Below are positions 35,505 through 46,942 of a stretch of DNA of 64,000 bases, one piece after another. The position numbers and the translations under genes are program-made. The DNA comes from Siphonodentalium dalli (lineage: Eukaryota > Mollusca > Scaphopoda > Gadilida > Siphonodentaliidae). The stretch's first letter is position 1. Every line of letters starts with the position of its first letter. The notes under the pieces are model-generated. The model was not told the DNA's origin. It saw only the letters and a list, made by a program, of their open reading frames with translations, and did not search any database. The stretch lies in the NCBI GenBank assembly GCA_032622095.1, contig CP136063.1, positions 270,621,426 through 270,685,425 of the forward strand. The letters run 5' to 3'.

Positions 35505-36773
35505 TATGACGCACTGAAATACTAATTAATCAATTAACCAAGCGGTCTTTCCTCCGTCATCAGAACTGAGATTCTGAATCCGAGACTGAAAGAACTATCC
35601 AAATAATAAATGCGAAATAACAGAGTTATGGTACATTAATATGCTTTACACTCTTTTGATCTACATGTCGATTACGATATGATCAGACACGCCAAATTTC
35701 TTGACCGTTGAATAGGATATGGGCGTCCTGGGAAGGGGTTTTAGTTAGCTCTAAAATGTATCCCTGCCGAATAAAAATGATCTGATTGGCTGGGGTGAAC
35801 GGTAGCTCAGTTGGCCACGACCATGATGCAATAGAATGACATTAATCATCCACGGTCGGTCGAACTAACTGACATTAACCTTTGGAATATATATATTATT
35901 CAGAAATGTCAATCCAAGTCCATCATCATATCACAAAGCACCAATATGCATTCGCATGAAGATGAACACACCTATACGCATAACACACACATGGAATGGG
36001 ATACCATGGAAGTATATCTGATTCCATGGAACCTGACCTCTAGTTGTCATTATTATACTAGAAATTTTTACAACGCCTTATTATCTAAAACTATGGCGAG
36101 TACCGCCTTTCCCCCACGGAGTATCCCCCGTTCTCTAAAACAAAAGTCATTTTACTATCTCGGAAATTATGAAAAGTAGAGCATCAAAAATTGGACTGTA
36201 TACATACCACGGTATCCCTACTGCCCACGGGCATCAAAATTGTGTCCGCGCTTTCCCTGCGGATTTACCGCCCATAGATAGGCAAACCTCGAATTCAATA
36301 TACTCAGCTGTCATCTTGTATCATTCCAGATAACTGAATTTGGTTTTTACAGTCGTCTTAGTCATTGACTGTTCAGTGCCAAAACGAAAACTGGACAGGG
36401 TAGATCTCATATTTTTACAATGGGGTGTGGGTGCCATTTTTTTCGTTACGAAACTCACCTATTTACGTGTATGGATTCACTGCGTAAAGCAGACCATATA
36501 CTACGAAAGTGTTTTTTAATCTGAGTAGAAATACTAGAGTTGTGGGCCCTCAAAAATTGTATTTTTTTAAAATATGGGCCCATATGCATACCAATAACTA
36601 AAATGTTATTTGTGAGATGTGGCCCATGGCATATAGATATTATGAACAGTGAGCCCGTGTTTCAATCTCAAACATAACCCAACATTGCTAATAACAAAGC
36701 GCCATGAATTTGTATGTCCAAAATGCAATGCCATGAAATTTGAACGACTTGTATACAAGCTCAAATGTCAAAT
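35505..36773. other. Single-copy AT-rich DNA
   Basis: No gene is recognised. It contains a tRNA-like patch (35793-35871, next entry) and repeated short motifs around catggaa (35991-36030). Confidence 0.5.
35793..35871 (+). repeat. tRNA-like sequence (SINE head or tRNA relic)
   Basis: A good RNA polymerase III A box (ggtagctcagttgg, 35801-35814) is followed 44 bases later by a weaker B-box-like ggtcgaacta (35858-35867). The spacing is right for a tRNA gene, but the stems do not close well, so it is not a working tRNA. Confidence 0.4.
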
Positions 36774-36838
36774 GGGGGATTCGAACCCCGGTCCGTGTGA
36801 CTCAAAGTCCGACATCGAAACCACACGGCCACCGAAAC
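36774..36838 (-). repeat. tRNA-derived SINE fragment
   Basis: Read on the minus strand, an A-box-like tggccgtgtggttt (36818-36831) precedes a consensus B box ggttcgaatcc (36778-36788) inside a GGGG...CCCC T-arm. The flanks do not complete an acceptor stem, which fits a SINE more than a tRNA gene. Confidence 0.5.
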
Positions 36839-37377
36839 GACCTGACATAGAAAATCGCCAGGACTCGAATTACCCTCCCACATAACTAATAACACAGCCA
36901 TTGATTTTTTTATTCCGATATGTAATGCCAGAAATATGAAAGAATAATGTGCACGCTCATATGTCATGTCATTCAATCCGTATCTTTGATCGCTACTCAG
37001 ATATGCCTACTGCTTCATAAATGTTCGCATTATCAATGCGTACGATACAATGTGAAAAGGGACGACTTTGGGGAATACAGAGTCCAAAAAGGGTCCAAAT
37101 CGACCTGTTCTAAAAATGTCTTAACTATAGTAGCATAATAGTTATAATGCTATTTTGTTTGCACTCAAAATAGGCGAGGGTCGTGTTTTAAGAATCAGTT
37201 ATCACAAATGGCGATACGATGCTTGCAATTTTCCAAAGATGAATTCTCGATTAGGTTGAAAACGCTATTGTATATGACGAGTGAGGTATATATTAACTAT
37301 GCTTGTTGACTAGATATTATTTTTTGATTTCTGCATGTAAATTGGTCAGGCTCTTTTTGATAAGCGTTCGGAATAAA
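36839..37377. other. No recognisable gene
   Basis: AT-rich, with only chance frames. Confidence 0.5.
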
Positions 37378-37540
37378 TAGCATGCATGCCGTCACACAAT
37401 AAAACTACATGTATACATGGCTGGGCATGTCATGTTATTGTGTATTTATTTGTTACGTTTTGTTTTGTTGTAAATTGTATTGTTTTGTTAGCAAACTGCC
37501 TTTGTTGGCGCTTATGCAAATAAATCGTATCGTATCACCA
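37378..37540 (+). repeat. Probable LINE/SINE 3' end with short tandem tail
   Basis: T/G-rich sequence (gttacgttttgttttgttgt) is followed by tatgcaaataaatcgtatcg and a tail of cgtat repeats at about 37526-37537. A poly-A-signal-like aataaa before a simple-repeat tail is typical of several non-LTR 3' ends. No coding part remains. Confidence 0.4.
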
Positions 37541-38990
37541 ATGAACATACATTTTATAGTATTTTGCCCTACAGCATAAAGAGAAACACATTAAAAATGT
37601 GATTTGACAGAAAGCATGAAGCCTTTGTTAGCCGATGGAGGTTACCACATTGCAAGTACAACTACACAACCATTAAACCATGCCCAATATCCAAGTCTGT
37701 GAAATTCCATTTGCACACCATCGCACTTGGCTTGGACATTTCTATCTGGTACCCCGAGCTTTCCAACTGTTGTAAAGTTCCGAACTGATATGACAAGGCG
37801 TATACTCCTGCGTGACATCAATGATAATTAACGGAGCGATTAATATGCCAGAGTCTAGACCAATTGCTGTCATTATGACTTTGTGCACATGTTGCTCCAT
37901 TAGCTACCAATTGTGCACGGTATTTTCATATAGCTATTAGTTGATTGGCTCCAATTACTGCCATAATAATATAATATAGTCGGTGGCTCATACATAAGTA
38001 TTTCAAATAATCTGACTGGCGTTCCAAAGGCGAAATTGTTTGAATAGTCCCACTATAAGGTAAGATACTACTTATTACCGAAAAGAAAACAACATATATT
38101 ACGGTTAAGCGTGGTTTTTTATATTTTGTGAAAAGATACACGTAAAGGCTTAACGCACAAGAACAACGGATGCATGATATTTATCAATTTTTATCGAAAT
38201 TTGAGTTGAGAACCATGTCGCCATAAAATATCGCCCAGTTTCGGAGTTGACTTTGTTCACCACAACGTACAACAGCTATGCTTTATATTTCAATCCAACT
38301 ATATGTGGCTGTTGGGCCTACTGAGAAGTGTTGTGATACATTGTATATGTGTACGCATGTGATGTAAACCACTGGTCTCTGATTTGCATCAAGACACTCA
38401 TGCAAGTGACTGGACTATTACACGCCTGTGACTCGACAATTTCATACCAAAACTAGTATGTCAATTCAAATGTTTACTTTTTACATATTTAAATTCGAGT
38501 GGTAATTAATTGTGAAGCTTTTCTCCTTTAGTTATTTAAATCAGAGGCCCAATTCGTATAATTCAGGTTAGTCGAAATTAGTATTACTCTTAATTGAAAA
38601 GCTTACTTGGAATAACAGTATACAGCAGTATGAATGCGATATTACTCTCAAAACTCTCTTTGTGCGAGCTGAGCGTTTGTTTACATACCGTTACATCATG
38701 TAGAGTGTGTACGATAAGCAAAACACGCATCACGATGTCAATTATTTCTGGAGAGTGAATTCTCCGTGACCCATTCATTATAAACATCTCGTGGCGACGA
38801 TTAGTGAACGCTATAGCGTTATGTTGCATACAACATGGTGTCAGTTTTAACCAACATTCATTAATGGGGTCTTCCTGATTTGAGCATTTTGCTTATTGCA
38901 CACTATTTACGTACTGTACAACATGTTCTGTAACATAATTTGGCGTTGTCTACATAATACACCACACAAAATTGACAATAACTTATTATT
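37541..38990. other. No recognisable gene
   Basis: AT-rich single-copy sequence; frames are short and low in complexity. Confidence 0.5.
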
Positions 38991-40400
38991 TATGATGGGT
39001 ACACATAAAGGTCTCTGTGAAACAAAGGTCGGTCTATATTAGCCCGATCAGGCCAAAATAGACCGATAAGTCTTCGTGACAATGTGTTCACTGTTGTTAG
39101 AGAGGGAACTGTGAATTCCTTGACAATTGTACTTTTGTTTGTTTGAATATTTGTACATGTTTATTTTGAATATTCTCAGATTGGAATTAATCGGAAAGAT
39201 GTTTGCAATTTACCGCAAAGGTTTGCGAATTATCGCAAAGTAGGTTGCAAGTTATTGCAAATATTTACCGCAAAGGTTGTTTTGCGATTTATCACAAAGG
39301 TTTGCTCCCCTTATCACATATGTATACTGGCTGTGAAAGACCGATCAGTCTATTTTAGTCCCCCCAGGCTAGTATAGGTGGTTTAGCCATACCTGTTTAA
39401 GTTGTCTGATTTATAATGTTTACTTTAATTACACACAAATTAAGGAATTATTGCAGAAATTCCGCACAGTTTAATCCTGACTAGACATGTTTAAGATGTC
39501 TGAGTTATAACGTTTACACAGAATCCCAATAGTGCCAATGCATATCAAATATATCTCCGATAACTCACAAACCATTTCAATAAATCGGAAACCTTGGCGA
39601 TAAATCTGAAACATCTTTGTGATAAATCGCAAAGTATAATCACCAAGTAGTCCGCGAGTTATCAAACAGATGTTTGAGATTTATCGCACTGTTGATTTGG
39701 ATTTATTGCAAAGGTTTGCAACCCTTATCCCATTTTCATACTGCCTGTGAAGGACCGATCGGTCTAATTTAGCTTGATCTGATTATTATAGATCATTATG
39801 TGGTGTACCAATACCCGTTTAAAATGTATGATTTATAATATCTATACGGTTCAATCCCATTAGAACCAAAGCATAACAATATATCTGCAAATCTTGGTGA
39901 TAAATTGCGAACTTCGGAATAACTCGCGAACATAATTGCGAGTAATCGCCAAATAGTTTGCGATTTATCGCAGAGTTTTGCGAGTTATATCAAAGTGGTT
40001 TGCGATTTATCACAAATAAGTTTCCGATTCATTACAAATATTCATTGGGCTATGATTCATTACAAAGATTCATTGGACTATCATTGATCGATTGGTGGTT
40101 TACCCAGACCTGTTTAAGATATATGATTTATAATGTATATACAGTTCAAATCCATTAGTACCAACGCATAAAATATATCTACAAACCTTGGTGATAATTT
40201 GCGAACTTTGTAATAAATCGCGAACATATTTGCGAGTAATCGCCAAAATAATTTGCGATCCACAAAGGTTTGCGATTTATCGCAAAGCAGTTTACGATTT
40301 ATCGAGCTATCATTGATCATTGATCAAGTAAGTTGCGATTATCCAAAGTAGTTGCGATTTATCAATACCAATAAAAGTAACATATTGCAGATTATTCCAT
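38991..40400. repeat. Degenerate repeat field built on the palindrome gcgatttatcgcaaag
   Basis: Dozens of variants of tttgcgatttatcgcaaagg occur on both strands in four bursts (about 39195-39310, 39575-39720, 39885-40040, 40180-40370). Between the bursts a second block recurs: gaccgatc(g/a)gtctattttag..., then cctgtttaagatgtatgatt and accaacgcata-like sequence, at about 39340, 39750 and 40090. The whole looks like a decayed tandem repeat of about 330-400 bp containing an inner 20-bp palindromic subrepeat. A further burst lies at 45560-45830. Confidence 0.75.
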
Positions 40401-40744
40401 TTTGCACTGTGCAAGGGAGTCCTGTTAACTGATAAAATGATCTCGAAGAACCTCGATCGGAGTTTTGTACTAAACGTCGTGGAATCATTTACAATTTAAC
40501 ATACCACTTCGTTAAATTTGCCATTGAACAATTTTCCTAATTTCGGGGGCTTGGTACCTGGCAGGTTTTCCGCATGGTACATAGATAGTTGACACTCCAG
40601 ACTACCTAGATATGTACTTCCTAGTACCAAAATCCCAACATTTTGGTAATCCATAGTACCTGGATATTTGGTATTCCATCTGGTAGATATATCAAAATTA
40701 ATATGAAGTTTGGAAATGATCGGCTGAGGTAAGTGGATAGTAAG
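40401..40744. other. Spacer between two repeat fields
   Basis: It holds one imperfect inverted stretch (acctggcaggttttcc.../tacctagatatgtac..., about 40555-40680). No gene is recognised. Confidence 0.4.
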
Positions 40745-41640
40745 ATATGCCAAATAATTTCCTCATGCAAAGAGTGAAATCCAAAATGACTGCATGCGGA
40801 CGTGTTTTATATTCCAAAACGACTTGTAGCCCATGCCAAAGGATTTAGTAATAAAATAAGTAAAATCCAAGATGGCTTCCAATGGCCATGTTTTATGGCC
40901 GAATGACCCCAAAATGACTCGTTTCCATATGCATGTAAATATTAACAAAATTCATGATGATCAGATAACAAGTACGGCCTGTTATCCGTGCTAATCGATT
41001 GAATTTTGAAATTCAATATCGACGCTGGCGGCCATTCTTTTACGGAATGACACCAAAATGACTGGTTCCCATCTACATTTCAATGTCAAGAGCCATCACA
41101 AATTGTATAATGATCCGACCAAAGATAGAATTGTAGCCCATGCCAAAGGATTTAGTCAAGCAATGAGTAAAATCCAAGATGGCTGCCAGCTGATATGTTT
41201 TATGGAAGAATGACCCCAAGATGACTTTTTCCCATCTACATATCAATATTAGCATAAATAACACAATTTACGATGATCCTACCAAAATGTACGACCTGTA
41301 GCCCGAGCCAAAGAATTTAGTCATACAAAGAGTAATATCCAAGATGGCTGCTAGCGGCCATGTTTTTGGCCGAATGACCCCAAAATGACTCGTTCCCATC
41401 AAAATTTCAATATTAACATAAATGACAAATTTCATGATGATCATACAATCAGTGCGGCCTGTAGTCCGTGCTAATGGATTGAATTTTGACATCCAAGATG
41501 AATACTGGCAGCCATGTGTTTTGCTGAATGACAACAAAATGACTCGTTCCCATCTAGATGTCAATGTCAACGGTCATGATAAATTTAATAATGATCCGAC
41601 CAAAGGTACGACTTGTAGCCCATGCTAAAGGAAATTGTTG
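40745..41640. repeat. Degenerate tandem repeat, period about 145-163 bp
   Basis: The phrase ccaaaatgactcgttcccat recurs with variation at about 40910, 41053, 41216, 41380 and 41535. Between the copies come tgtagcccatgccaaaggat, gtaaaatccaagatggct and gccatgttttatgg. Minus-strand frames run through the units but do not match a protein I know, and they vary like neutral sequence. Confidence 0.85.
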
Positions 41641-42159
41641 ACGAATCACGAACACACATGCACACATGTTTGTATTACCATCCCAACGAGGTATTGAACT
41701 CTATAACTACCAACAGAGGTATACCCTTGTAGTTAGAGACCTACAGGCGTCATAATTGTGAAGTCTTACCGCTCCCTTTACACGACACCACGACCCTGTA
41801 ACAGCATTAAACATCAGCAAACACTGCACCATCATTACGAAGTATATTCATAACCCGCCCATTTTCCATATACGGGGTGACATACATAGGTATTATAGCA
41901 TCTATGTGTGTACCATCCTTATAAGGTATATTCAAAGAAACACACGTTTACCATACAAGAGGCGACGTGGTATACATAGGTAGCTGCTTTTAATTATCAA
42001 TTTACTGATAGTGGTAACTTTGTGAATACATAGTTTGTGAGCTCTGCAGTAGGTGGGATGTGAATTGGTCTTCAAGAACGTTGTCGATCGGCTTTATAAT
42101 TTTTTTATTCTAGTCCTGTAAAAATACGCCGAATAAAGACATAACCTATATTTAACATA
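41641..42159. other. Spacer with tandem short motifs
   Basis: Two related blocks, gtattaccatcccaacgagg and gtaccatccttataaggtat, with a third near 41833, suggest a decayed repeat. No gene is recognised. Confidence 0.4.
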
Positions 42160-43110
42160 ACAATTCGGCTAATTGGATTAAAACAGTCACTGGGCATAGC
42201 ATGTTTGCAAATATTGTCATAACATAAGTTTTTGTGTAACAACATAAGTTGGGGGTCCACACTCTTCTGTTTGGAGTAAAACAGTCACTTGGCAACAACA
42301 TCATATTACAACAGTCACTGCATATACATTCTGCACATATTGTCATAACATACCATGTTTCTGCCAAACTAAAGGACCCCACTCTGTCCACACTCTGCAA
42401 ATAGTGTCATAACGTCCCACGTTTCTGTCAAATTAAACGATCCTCACTGCTAATTGGATTAAAACAGTCACTTGGCATATACATTTTGCAAATAATACAA
42501 TATTATTGTCATAACATCCTAGGTTTCTGCCAAACTAAGGGGTCCCCCATTGTTCTAATTCGATTAAAACAGTCATTGTGCATATCGATTTAGCGAATAC
42601 CGGAGGACCTGGGGCTTTCTTGCTTATTTTATTTCAACTTTCTGACTGATTCTGAAATTGCCTATACAGTAGGGTGCTCTACCTATCATTAGCGTGTGTC
42701 AGCTTTAGGTGGGTAAGACATGGTACCTATTATCGTGGATTCAAGTGTGATTGGGCATCCCCATTTTCTCACATAAAGTGGGTCATACAAAGCTGCCAAA
42801 TTTAGAGGTCAACGCTCTGCAAATAGTGTCATAACGTCCATGTATCTGCCAAATTAATGGGTGCCACTCTACTAATTGGATTAAAAAAGTCACTGGCCAT
42901 ATACATGTACATATAAATTCTGCACATGTTGTGATAACATGCCATGTTTCTGTCAAATTAAGGGGTCCCTACTCTGATAATTGGAGTACAACGGGGCACA
43001 AATGAGCATATAAATGTTGCTAATATTGTCATAACATCCCATGTTGCTGCCAATTTGAGGGGTCTCCACTCGCTGGGCATATATTGTGATAACATGCCAA
43101 GTCTCCAAAA
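42160..43110. repeat. Degenerate tandem repeat, period about 90-115 bp
   Basis: Recurring order: aattggattaaaacagtcac, ggcatatacatttgcaaata-like, attgtcataacatcccatgt, ttctgccaaactaaggggtc and cccactctg. Units begin at about 42172, 42270, 42452, 42550, 42874 and 42978, with partial units in between. A foreign patch of about 190 bases lies at about 42603-42790. Confidence 0.8.
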
Positions 43111-43420
43111 TCCTAATCGGATATCACTTCCTTGAACTTGAGCACTGTTACACAAAAATCGCTCATTTATTTTTTTAATTTCCATGAACTTGAACTGTTG
43201 GGCTCATTAAATGATTCTTGAATCTTGATCAAAATGCTGTAATTAATCTTCGACGAGGACTGGTTATCTAGAATCAAGGAAAGAATTTAATCAGATGATA
43301 AAAGCTGAAACAATCCTTGCTACTTTTCGGTTGACTATTATCGCAATACCAGAGGGGGAAACACTCCGACGTTCGCACTCAGATATCACCAATTTGTGTA
43401 CATACCCTGTCTGTCCTACG

Positions 43421-43674
43421 CTGTAATAAATATCCGTAAATTTTACAGCAGAAAGTACTGGCAGTTATGAGACCAACAAAATCTGCAGTAATTTTGATTG
43501 TCTTCCGTAAATATATAATCAACGGGAAAACTATAGAAATTACTGATCTCTGTAATGTTTACGGTTTTCCCGTTAGTTTTGTATTTACGAAAGACCGTCA
43601 AAATTACTGCAGATGTTGTTGGTCCAATAATTGCCGGTACTTTCTGCCATAACATTTACGGATATTTAGAACAG
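43421..43674. mobile_element. 254-bp palindromic MITE
   Basis: The left arm from ctgtaataaatatccgtaaa (43421) pairs with the right arm ending tttacggatatttagaacag (43674). Inner matches include gcagaaagtac/gtactttctgc and ctgcagtaattttga/tcaaaattactgcag, then aacgggaaaac/gttttcccgtt near the centre. Both strands carry similar 60-70-codon frames because the element is a palindrome. Confidence 0.82.
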
Positions 43675-44867
43675 TAATAATATATTATAATATTTCATTA
43701 TCACAGTATTTCAGTTATGTTGTAACATGACATTTACAGAAGCTTGGAACCTGGTGTGAATTGAACTGTGGTGGGGTTTCAATCCTATCTACCCCTGCAA
43801 ATTAGAAACAAATGCCAATAGATAACATATGTATCTTGAGGATGGATGTGAACCATCCTACCACATAAAATTCACCGGGTCCACAGGTGCTCAATGTATG
43901 CAATTACATCTACAATTATAATCAAAAATCAATTTCCAATTTTCCATTGCCTAATTGTCATGAAATCGACATTTCTCGTACAACAAACTTATGGAACAAA
44001 GTTACACGCCTTGATTAATTAGCTTAATTAATGTGGGCACCAACTTGTGCGTTCACCATGCCAAAATATAACAATGTCAAACTCTGATACTTAACACCCG
44101 AATTACAAGGTGATATGCTAGGACAGACAGAGCCCTCAACTACTGGTATATGCCCCCATCCCCCTGTAGGCATAGTATAATTACATGGGAGGAACAAAGA
44201 AAACACCGACTATACCTACATCTAAAAAGTTATCATCCGGAAGCCATTTGCGGACACACGGACACCGGCTATTTTAATAGCCCCCCCCCCCCCCGAAATA
44301 AAATTTTGGTGGACATTAGCATGGGAAGGACAGAGGAAACACGAACTGCCTTAATCAACTACTAGTATAAATAACATGGGAATATTAAAGGAGGAAACAC
44401 AGGCTACATGTACCTTCACGGTGGTTGGTGGTTTACATGCGAGAAGACTGTGCATAAATTACATACCGGTAAAGTTAAAAAAACATTACTGTATTGTACA
44501 TGACTAAGTGTAGCACACATAGTTCTCTCTACCAACAACTAATCTGGCTTTGATGTGATCACTTATTTATAGGAAGCGATGTAAAACCCCAAATATAAAA
44601 TAAATATTATGGAAGGCAGCATCAACCTTGAGTATTTTCTAATACACATTTATTTATTTGCGGTGTTGTGTCGCATTCCACAACTAAGGTGATATACCAA
44701 TGAGGCCAGATCAGTTGTCGGTGGTGGAAACCATGTGGTATATGGTTGGTCACCTACAATAAATAGTCACATAGCACCGTCTGCACATACTAGTATCATA
44801 TGTAAACCACTGATAATCAGAAAGTTTTCCTCAGGCAGGAAGTTGAAGGATACTTGTAGGTCCCCAC
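43675..44867. other. No gene; short tandem block and poly-C
   Basis: Three related pieces, catgggaggaacaaagaaaa (44184), catgggaaggacagaggaaa (44320) and catgggaatattaaaggagg (44375), may be a decayed tandem repeat. A C14 run lies at 44281-44294. Confidence 0.5.
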
Positions 44868-44961
44868 ATAGAATTCGAACCCGTCAGTCATGAGCTGACT
44901 CAGCTGAGGTCCTACATCTTGGGATCGGTGCCACGCTCATTGGAACACTGACCACCCCGCC
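44868..44961 (-). repeat. tRNA-derived SINE fragment
   Basis: On the minus strand an A-box-like ggtggtcagtg (about 44945-44957) precedes a B box gggttcgaattc (44872-44883). The sequence between has palindromic cagctgagtcagct. Spacing is longer than in a tRNA, so it is a SINE head or a decayed tRNA. Confidence 0.42.
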
Positions 44962-45559
44962 CCGATAAAACACAAAATACAATGTGCATCTACTGATATA
45001 CACTGATATAGCTACTATTTAAACATGAAGTGCATAGACATGTACATATACTAGTAGCTCCTTACATGTAATTATGCAGCCATTCTTATTGACCTAGAAA
45101 CATAAACCCAACAAAGCGCTTCCACATGTTTAAGGGGGAGGGATTTCCATGCAAATCTGTGGAGCAGAAGTTACAGAGATGCACATACTGCTGACTGTGA
45201 CTTGATGTGGTATTGGGAACAGCAGGTATTTATCTGACTTGTCCGCTTGGTAAATTATAAAGTTTTGCTATAAATATATTTTTGAGAATTATTTTCTGGA
45301 TTTACATCACTTGACCTATCGATATAAAGTTCAAAAATAAATACACCAGCATTATAATGGTATAAGTCCCAAGCGGACCCGCCATATACATGTTGTTTCG
45401 AACACCACACCAAGTCACACTCAGAGGTATGTGCAACTTTGTAAGTTTTGCTCTGTAGATTTGCATGGAAATTTTCATGCAAATTTGGTTACTTGAACTC
45501 CCTCTTAATATTGTTACTTTGGACAAAACATCTGTGTACAAAAACATGTGAATTGTTTA
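44962..45559. other. No recognisable gene
   Basis: AT-rich, with only short frames. The phrase catgcaaat(t/c)tg occurs at 45151 and 45478. Confidence 0.5.
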
Positions 45560-45830
45560 TTTTGTCAAATCGCAAAACTTTCGATAAATTGCAAACATCT
45601 GTACGATACTCAAAATAAATCGCAAACATCAAAAACATATTCAAGATAGATCTCAAACATACTTGCAATTTTATATAATAGATTAAACAAAATCGCAAAC
45701 ACCTTTGCGATAAAAATTGTAAGTACTTTGCGATAATCACAAACATAATCTATACCTTTGCGACTGCAAAGGTATTTGTCGCAAGTTTTGTTTGTGATTC
45801 ATCGCAGTCAAAGATATTACAAAGAATGAA
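45560..45830 (-). repeat. Second burst of the gcgatttatcgcaaag repeat, mostly inverted
   Basis: Variants of aaatcgcaaacatc, tttgcgataaaaattg and ctttgcgataatcac recur every 20-40 bases. The predominant orientation is opposite to most copies at 39.2-40.4 kb, although the core is itself nearly palindromic. Confidence 0.65.
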
Positions 45831-46304
45831 AGTTGTTGAAGTTGTCCCAAACCCCACTGTTTTTTGTATCAATCAAGACTTTTCAACTTTACATATTTAA
45901 ACCGGAATAAAATTTGGATAAACTTTGTCACTAATGACTGAAGCCAATTTTTTTATCAGAAACTGCGATAACTGAGTTCCGGTGATTGAACAAGATATCA
46001 ATAAATTAGGTGATCGATCACTCGAAAACTTAGACCAAATTAGTTGTTTGCCAAATTGCGATCATATATAGGTAATCTTACCAGAACACAGCCCGGAATT
46101 TCTTACTAGAAGCGGCTAGAAGTAGAATATTCATAAAAATGTCGGCTCCCACAATAGTAACGCATGCGGTTAATCACGTGACCACATAATGAGACATAAT
46201 CCACCCAGCGGAAAAAACAACTGTTCTAAATTCTGTGCACTGACTATACACATGGATATTACATCTGATATGAAATACAGGCCATCGATTCAATTATTTA
46301 TAGT
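45831..46304. other. No recognisable gene
   Basis: AT-rich single-copy sequence. Confidence 0.5.
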
Positions 46305-46450
46305 GATATAGGGGGTAGCAGGAAGACAGCCCGATAGGGCTAGGCTAACTCCCAACAATATACAACATTACCTTTTATGTGTTACTTCCATTGTATTATT
46401 CATGTGTATATTGTAAATAAATTATCCTATCCTATCCTATCCTATCCTAT
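46305..46450 (+). repeat. Probable SINE/LINE 3' end with (ATCCT)n tail
   Basis: A body with gacagcccgatagggctagg and cattgtattattcatgtgta ends in gtaaataaatt and five copies of atcct at 46424-46450. A body followed by a short tandem tail is the usual shape of a non-LTR 3' end. Confidence 0.5.
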
Positions 46451-46798
46451 TACCATTTGTTATTCCTTTTCATAAAGATAAAATTAAACAAGCCGAAGAT
46501 AATATGATTAAATTTTTTTAAGCATGAAATATAGCAATAAGTTATCAGAGTACGTTATACCTGTGATAGTTATGTTACGAACACGATGTTTCCCTACCGT
46601 AATGTGATAATTGTTACTGATAGATTATGCGCAGTGGCCGACAGGAAGTCACGTGTCAATTTCGCTAAATAGCGTACACTCTTCCTGAATGTCGTCTCAT
46701 CGTATAGCAAATATAGACAAATTACATGACGGTATTCACCTGCCTTATGTATAAACAACAACGCTCGCCTGCGGCGAGCTGGTGGTTGCTATAACATG

Positions 46799-46942
46799 TA
46801 ACTCGTACACAGTTTATAGCGGGATTTAAAACAAAATCGTCCAGTTAGTTAGGTCTGAATCTGGTGTAAGGCTTGATCCAAACCTACTGTGCTTGACTCG
46901 TTTTGTAAAATCTGTTATAAACTTGGGACGAGTTGCAGATCC
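46799..46942. mobile_element. Palindromic MITE, copy 2 (same family as 24132-24270)
   Basis: The order actcgtacacagtttatagc, cgtccagttagttaggtctg, then ccaaacctac and cttgggacgagttgcagatc repeats that of copy 1 with more mismatches, so the hairpin is weaker. Confidence 0.65.

Noticed and set aside
36774-36838. Functional tRNA gene
   Set aside because: A and B boxes are good, but the acceptor and anticodon stems do not form, so a SINE or relic is more likely.
40496-41570. Minus-strand frames in the 145-163-bp tandem repeat
   Set aside because: They are shadows of the repeat units and change frame between units.
43443-43655. Paired 61- and 70-codon frames on opposite strands
   Set aside because: They mirror each other because the DNA is a palindrome.
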